Both the position numbers and the translations under genes were made by a program. Of a stretch of 64,000 nt of DNA, positions 60,819 through 64,000 are shown in pieces. The stretch spans positions 62,001 to 126,000 of the forward strand of contig NZ_JACAIS010000009.1 in assembly GCF_030325625.1 (NCBI RefSeq), in the 5' to 3' direction. The DNA comes from Sphingobacterium sp. N143 (GTDB lineage Bacteria; Bacteroidota; Bacteroidia; Sphingobacteriales; Sphingobacteriaceae). The notes under the pieces were generated by a model that did no database searches, was not told the DNA's origin, and saw nothing but the letters and a program-made list of their open reading frames with translations. Within the stretch, counting starts at the first letter, position 1; each line of letters begins with the position of its first letter.

Positions 60819-62539
60819 TTTTTATCGTCATCAATGGATTCATAAATAGCATCTTGAATTCTGCTCCGGATGTTGAGGTCATACAGCTTGGTACTGACCT
60901 GCGGATGCACCCGGTTGGACAAAAAGATATAGATCAGCTGATGCTGCGGGTCAATCCAGATACATGTACCGGTGTAACCGGTATGTCCAAAGACCGAGCT
61001 ACTGGCCAATTTAGAAGGATATTCTTTTTTCAGGTCGGGATCCCAGCGGTCGAACCCCAGTCCCCGACGGCTAGTCGCCGACTGCTTAGATGTAAATAAA
61101 TCGACGGTTTCGGATTTAAAGTAACGCTCTCCACCGTACTCTCCCCTATTCAATAAAAGCTGCCCATATATGGCCAGGTCATTGGCAGTGGCAAATAGCC
61201 CTGCATGTCCGGCAACACCACCTGCCATGGCAGCTCCTTGATCATGCACATAGCCCTCCAGCAAGGTTTTACGGAAGGAGGTATCTTGTTCTGTAGGGAC
61301 GATCTCATCCTTCACAAATCGTTCTCGCGGCAGGTACCCAGCACGTGTCATCCCTAAGGGTCTATAAAAATTTTCCTGTACATAATCCTGAAGGGGTATT
61401 GCTGTTTGATGTTCGGCCACCTCCTTCATCACATACATGCTGATATCACTATAAACATAGTTGCCAACAGGCTTAACCGCAGATTTCAGCATCTCAGGCC
61501 ACATCACATCCCGGTAATAATGATTGCGGATATAACTATTGTCAGCCAGCTTCACCTGATGTGTATTATCTGGTGAAAAGACAACATCCCCTGGATTCAG
61601 ATGTCTATAAAAAGGGATAAAAGGGGTGAAACCAGCTTCATGGAGCATGACCGAACGCAACTTGATATCCTTTTTATTGGTATACTTTGCCTGCCAAAGA
61701 TAATAGCCCATCGTGCTGTCCAGATTAATAATATTGCGTTCTGTAAGCCGCATAATAACGGGTGTGGTACCCGCAATTTTACTGACTGAAGCCAAATCGA
61801 AAATATCACTTGTGCGTGTCGGTACATTTTTTGAATAGGTATGATAACCATATGATTTTTCAACAAGCACCTGTCCATCTTTTACGACCATCACCACCAG
61901 GCCAGGAGCAGCCTGTTTATCCACGGCCTCCTGCGCGATAGCGTCAATCTTTTTGGTCAGTTTACCCACATGGAGCGTTGAACTTGTCTCTGCATGGTAT
62001 TGCAATCTGACCTGTGATGTCTTGTTATCGCCTTCCGTAATGGACATACCACCAAAGATAGACATTGCCGCATTTTGCTGCCCGCTCTCAGTGAATGGCG
62101 CCAGCAACTCTATTAAATCGGACTGTGGCTGTTCAGACAGCAATTTTTTATTCCGCTCATGCTCATAAAAGTGACAGAGAATGACTTTCTTATTATTTCG
62201 CACAGCCTGCTTCAATTGCATGAGGCAATCTGCATCCAGATCATCTTCTTTCCCGGCGACAATGATCGTATTATAGTATTTGATATCTTCATCAAATTTA
62301 CTAAAGTCAAATACGGCCGTATTTCCATAACGTGCTAATTGATCTGTAAAAGCACTGTATTTTCCAGTATTTGGAACGACAACGGCTATGTGTAGCTGAT
62401 CCAAGTGGGTCAATGGCAATAGCTGATCGACATTATTGAAGAGGATTGTTTCATTTTTTAATGTGGACTTATACTGAGCGTACGAAGTCCCAATACAGAA
62501 CAAACCTGCAAGTAATGCGCCAAAAAATCCTTTTTTCAT
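60815..62539 (-). CDS. Beta-lactamase-type serine hydrolase with an orphan GH3 C-terminal-like domain
   Basis: 574 residues with a signal peptide (MKKGFFGALLAGLFCIGTSYA, then Q). Residues about 25-190 (ETILFNNVDQLLPLTHLDQLHIAVVVP…) look like the C-terminal domain of GH3 beta-glucosidase/hexosaminidase proteins, but the GH3 catalytic barrel is absent. From about 200 a class C-like beta-lactamase/D-aminopeptidase domain follows: SxxK in FDLASVSKIAGTTP, the Tyr motif in YVYSDISMYV and the HTG box in VFGHTGYTGTCIW. In many Bacteroidota the full order is GH3 barrel, GH3-C, beta-lactamase in one roughly 1000-residue protein. It could be a D,D-carboxypeptidase, esterase or muropeptide hydrolase. It is coupled to an M19 dipeptidase gene. 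Confidence 0.82.
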   Translation of the reverse strand: MKKGFFGALLAGLFCIGTSYAQYKSTLKNETILFNNVDQLLPLTHLDQLHIAVVVPNTGKYSAFTDQLARYGNTAVFDFSKFDEDIKYYNTIIVAGKEDDLDADCLMQLKQAVRNNKKVILCHFYEHERNKKLLSEQPQSDLIELLAPFTESGQQNAAMSIFGGMSITEGDNKTSQVRLQYHAETSSTLHVGKLTKKIDAIAQEAVDKQAAPGLVVMVVKDGQVLVEKSYGYHTYSKNVPTRTSDIFDLASVSKIAGTTPVIMRLTERNIINLDSTMGYYLWQAKYTNKKDIKLRSVMLHEAGFTPFIPFYRHLNPGDVVFSPDNTHQVKLADNSYIRNHYYRDVMWPEMLKSAVKPVGNYVYSDISMYVMKEVAEHQTAIPLQDYVQENFYRPLGMTRAGYLPRERFVKDEIVPTEQDTSFRKTLLEGYVHDQGAAMAGGVAGHAGLFATANDLAIYGQLLLNRGEYGGERYFKSETVDLFTSKQSATSRRGLGFDRWDPDLKKEYPSKLASSSVFGHTGYTGTCIWIDPQHQLIYIFLSNRVHPQVSTKLYDLNIRSRIQDAIYESIDDDKK

Positions 62540-62701
62540 TCTGATTTTATCGTTTTTTAGGTTCTATCAAATAAAAATACGAATAAAATAAAGAAGCCAG
62601 CACATCCTTTCAAAAAAAATCAATTTTGTTACCCAGCCCCATCCTACCGGATCGCTTCGATTAGATTAGCGAATATACTGTCATAAATCTTATTTTTTCT
62701 G

Positions 62702-62709
62702 TAAGTTTG
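62702..62709 (+). promoter_or_regulatory. -7 box TAAGTTTG immediately upstream of xseA
   Basis: TAAGTTTG ends 4 nt before the ATG at 62714, so the mRNA would start at or almost at the start codon. Confidence 0.5.
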
Positions 62710-62713
62710 ATTA

Positions 62714-64000
62714 ATGCCAGAATTGATTCAAGATAAAACAATATTTTCCTTACTGGAGGTCAGCCGCAGCATTCAAAAGACGCTGGCGGAACGGTATAAG
62801 AGCTTATACTGGATCAAGGCAGAAATGAATAAGCTCAATCATTACACACATTCAGGCCACTGTTACCCTGAGCTGGTCGAAAAGCAAGATGGCCGGATTG
62901 TCGCTGAAATCCGTTCTACGCTATGGAAGGCAGACTTTAATCGCATTAACAATAATTTTCTAAAAATTGCGCAGGAGCCGCTCCGAGAAGGCATTACCAT
63001 GCTATTTCAGGCGAGCATTTCTTATGACCCCATGTATGGCCTCAGCTTACGCATTGTGGACATAGACCCTACTTTTACGTTAGGAGAACTCGAAAAGGAA
63101 AAATTAGAAAGCATTCAAAAGCTAAAAGCAGCCGGCATCTATGCGTCCAATAAATCCGTTCCTTTCCCAATCGTGCCCAAAAGGCTGGCGATTATTTCGG
63201 TAGAAACAAGTAAAGGACTGTCTGACTTTTATAAGATCATCAACCAAAACCCCTGGGGATACCGCCTCGAATGCACACTTTTCCCAGCGTTGCTGCAAGG
63301 AGACAAATCGATTCCCTCGATCATCAACCAGCTGGCTAATATTGCGGAGAAAATAGAAGAATATGACGTTGTAGCCATTATCCGCGGTGGTGGTGGAGAA
63401 GTAGGGCTTTCAAGCTACAACAATTACCTGTTGGCACGCGCAATCGCTACTTTTCCCATCCCCGTATTGACCGGCATTGGGCATTCCACCAATTATACGG
63501 TAAGTGAGATGGTGGCGTACAAAAATGCCATTACCCCCAGCGAACTCGCCGACTTCCTGATACAGAAGTTCCATAATTTTGCGATTCCAATAGACAAAGC
63601 CATAACGGACATCCAACAGCTTTGCCTGAGCAGGTACAAGGAAGAGCAGCATACCCTATCTCAACTTGCAACACATATCCAATGGATTGGCAAAAGGGAA
63701 ATTCAAACGGCCAGAACCAGTATACAGCATATTCAAAATGAATTGAATGCCTTAGCCCGGCTACGTTTGTATGAACACAAAACAGCACTGACACATACCG
63801 AGCGAATTGTGCAGCTGTCGGACCCTATAAGATTGCTAAAACAGGGTTTTTCAATCACCAGAGTCAATGGCCAGCTATTACGCTCTGTTGAACAGATCGC
63901 TCCGGGCGACAGCATTGAAACAAGGCTGGAACATGGTGAAATCAAAAGTACCGTCATCGACAAAAAAAACAATCCTTTGGGAAATAACGACAACAGCTGA
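62714..64000 (+). CDS. xseA: Exodeoxyribonuclease VII large subunit
   Basis: 428 residues ending in TGA at the last base of the window. The N-terminal OB-fold (SLYWIKAEMNKLNHYTHSGHCYPELVEKQDG) is followed by the catalytic domain: KRLAIISVETSKGLSDFYKII, then VVAIIRGGGGEVGLSSYNNYLLARAIATFPIPVLTGIGHSTNYTVSEMVAY with the conserved RGGGG and the GHxT(N)-type motif. A long coiled-coil region from about 285 and a small C-terminal domain (LLKQGFSITRVNGQLL) end it. With the small subunit XseB, whose gene would lie just outside the window, it degrades single-stranded DNA in repair. The complete stop shows the protein is not truncated. Confidence 0.95.
   Translation: MPELIQDKTIFSLLEVSRSIQKTLAERYKSLYWIKAEMNKLNHYTHSGHCYPELVEKQDGRIVAEIRSTLWKADFNRINNNFLKIAQEPLREGITMLFQASISYDPMYGLSLRIVDIDPTFTLGELEKEKLESIQKLKAAGIYASNKSVPFPIVPKRLAIISVETSKGLSDFYKIINQNPWGYRLECTLFPALLQGDKSIPSIINQLANIAEKIEEYDVVAIIRGGGGEVGLSSYNNYLLARAIATFPIPVLTGIGHSTNYTVSEMVAYKNAITPSELADFLIQKFHNFAIPIDKAITDIQQLCLSRYKEEQHTLSQLATHIQWIGKREIQTARTSIQHIQNELNALARLRLYEHKTALTHTERIVQLSDPIRLLKQGFSITRVNGQLLRSVEQIAPGDSIETRLEHGEIKSTVIDKKNNPLGNNDNS

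Noticed and set aside
1..64000. CRISPR arrays, rRNA operons, complete insertion sequences or a replication origin
   Set aside because: No regularly spaced direct repeats, rRNA signatures, transposase genes or DnaA-box clusters were seen.

Overview
The window looks like a chromosomal segment of a Bacteroidota bacterium, most probably a Sphingobacterium-like member of the Sphingobacteriaceae. The evidence is a GLPGLI-family gene next to an outer-membrane beta-barrel receptor, a NagB fused to a PIG-L deacetylase domain, SLBB/Wzz/CapD exopolysaccharide genes, and many promoters of the Bacteroidota type (TAnnTTTG, twice with a TTG box 20 nt upstream). The genus is inferred from protein flavour only.

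Layout. 1-4607: leftward exopolysaccharide locus (SLBB export protein, Wzz-like co-polymerase, CapD-type nucleotide-sugar dehydratase cut by the window edge). 5004-9344: rightward five-gene cassette (thioredoxin-fold lipoprotein, small Ser/His S26 peptidase, PqqD-like recognition protein, ABC exporter, HPr-kinase/PEPCK-like P-loop protein). It resembles a peptide-maturation and export system, but no precursor or recognised modifying enzyme is visible; it is the best candidate here for an undescribed system. 9403-15054: S41 lipoprotein protease, Fic AMP-transferase with a palindromic control region, rarA, and a TPR protein. 15298-23287: Tsp/Prc-like protease, two tandem-domain universal stress proteins around a DoxX gene, LD-carboxypeptidase, a small MITE-like element, and metG. 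23343-32459: GLPGLI protein plus beta-barrel receptor, Rrf2 regulator, PafA-like phosphatase, uvrA. 32819-41484: ecotin, typA, kbl, a MacB-like permease, DUF2147, a small holin-like membrane protein and a Zn/Cd P-type ATPase. 41580-46423: pgi, prfB (needs a programmed +1 frameshift) and a processive GT2 glycosyltransferase.

46743-48546 is a scar: an ECF sigma gene cut off after region 2, a tyrosine-recombinase pseudogene with several frameshifts and an internal deletion, and an intact tRNA-Glu, probably the remains of an integrated element. 48688-55890 is a GlcNAc/chitin-type set: GH20 hexosaminidase, TonB-dependent siderophore-type receptor and the NagB-deacetylase fusion. 56031-64000 holds a methionine-type aminotransferase, a TlpA-like oxidoreductase, radA, an M19 dipeptidase overlapping a GH3-C/beta-lactamase-type hydrolase, and xseA.

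Most convergent gene pairs are separated by strong, often perfectly palindromic hairpins. Peptidoglycan and cell-wall turnover recurs through the window (S66 carboxypeptidase, M19 dipeptidase, serine hydrolase, NagB), as does DNA repair (rarA, uvrA, radA, xseA).
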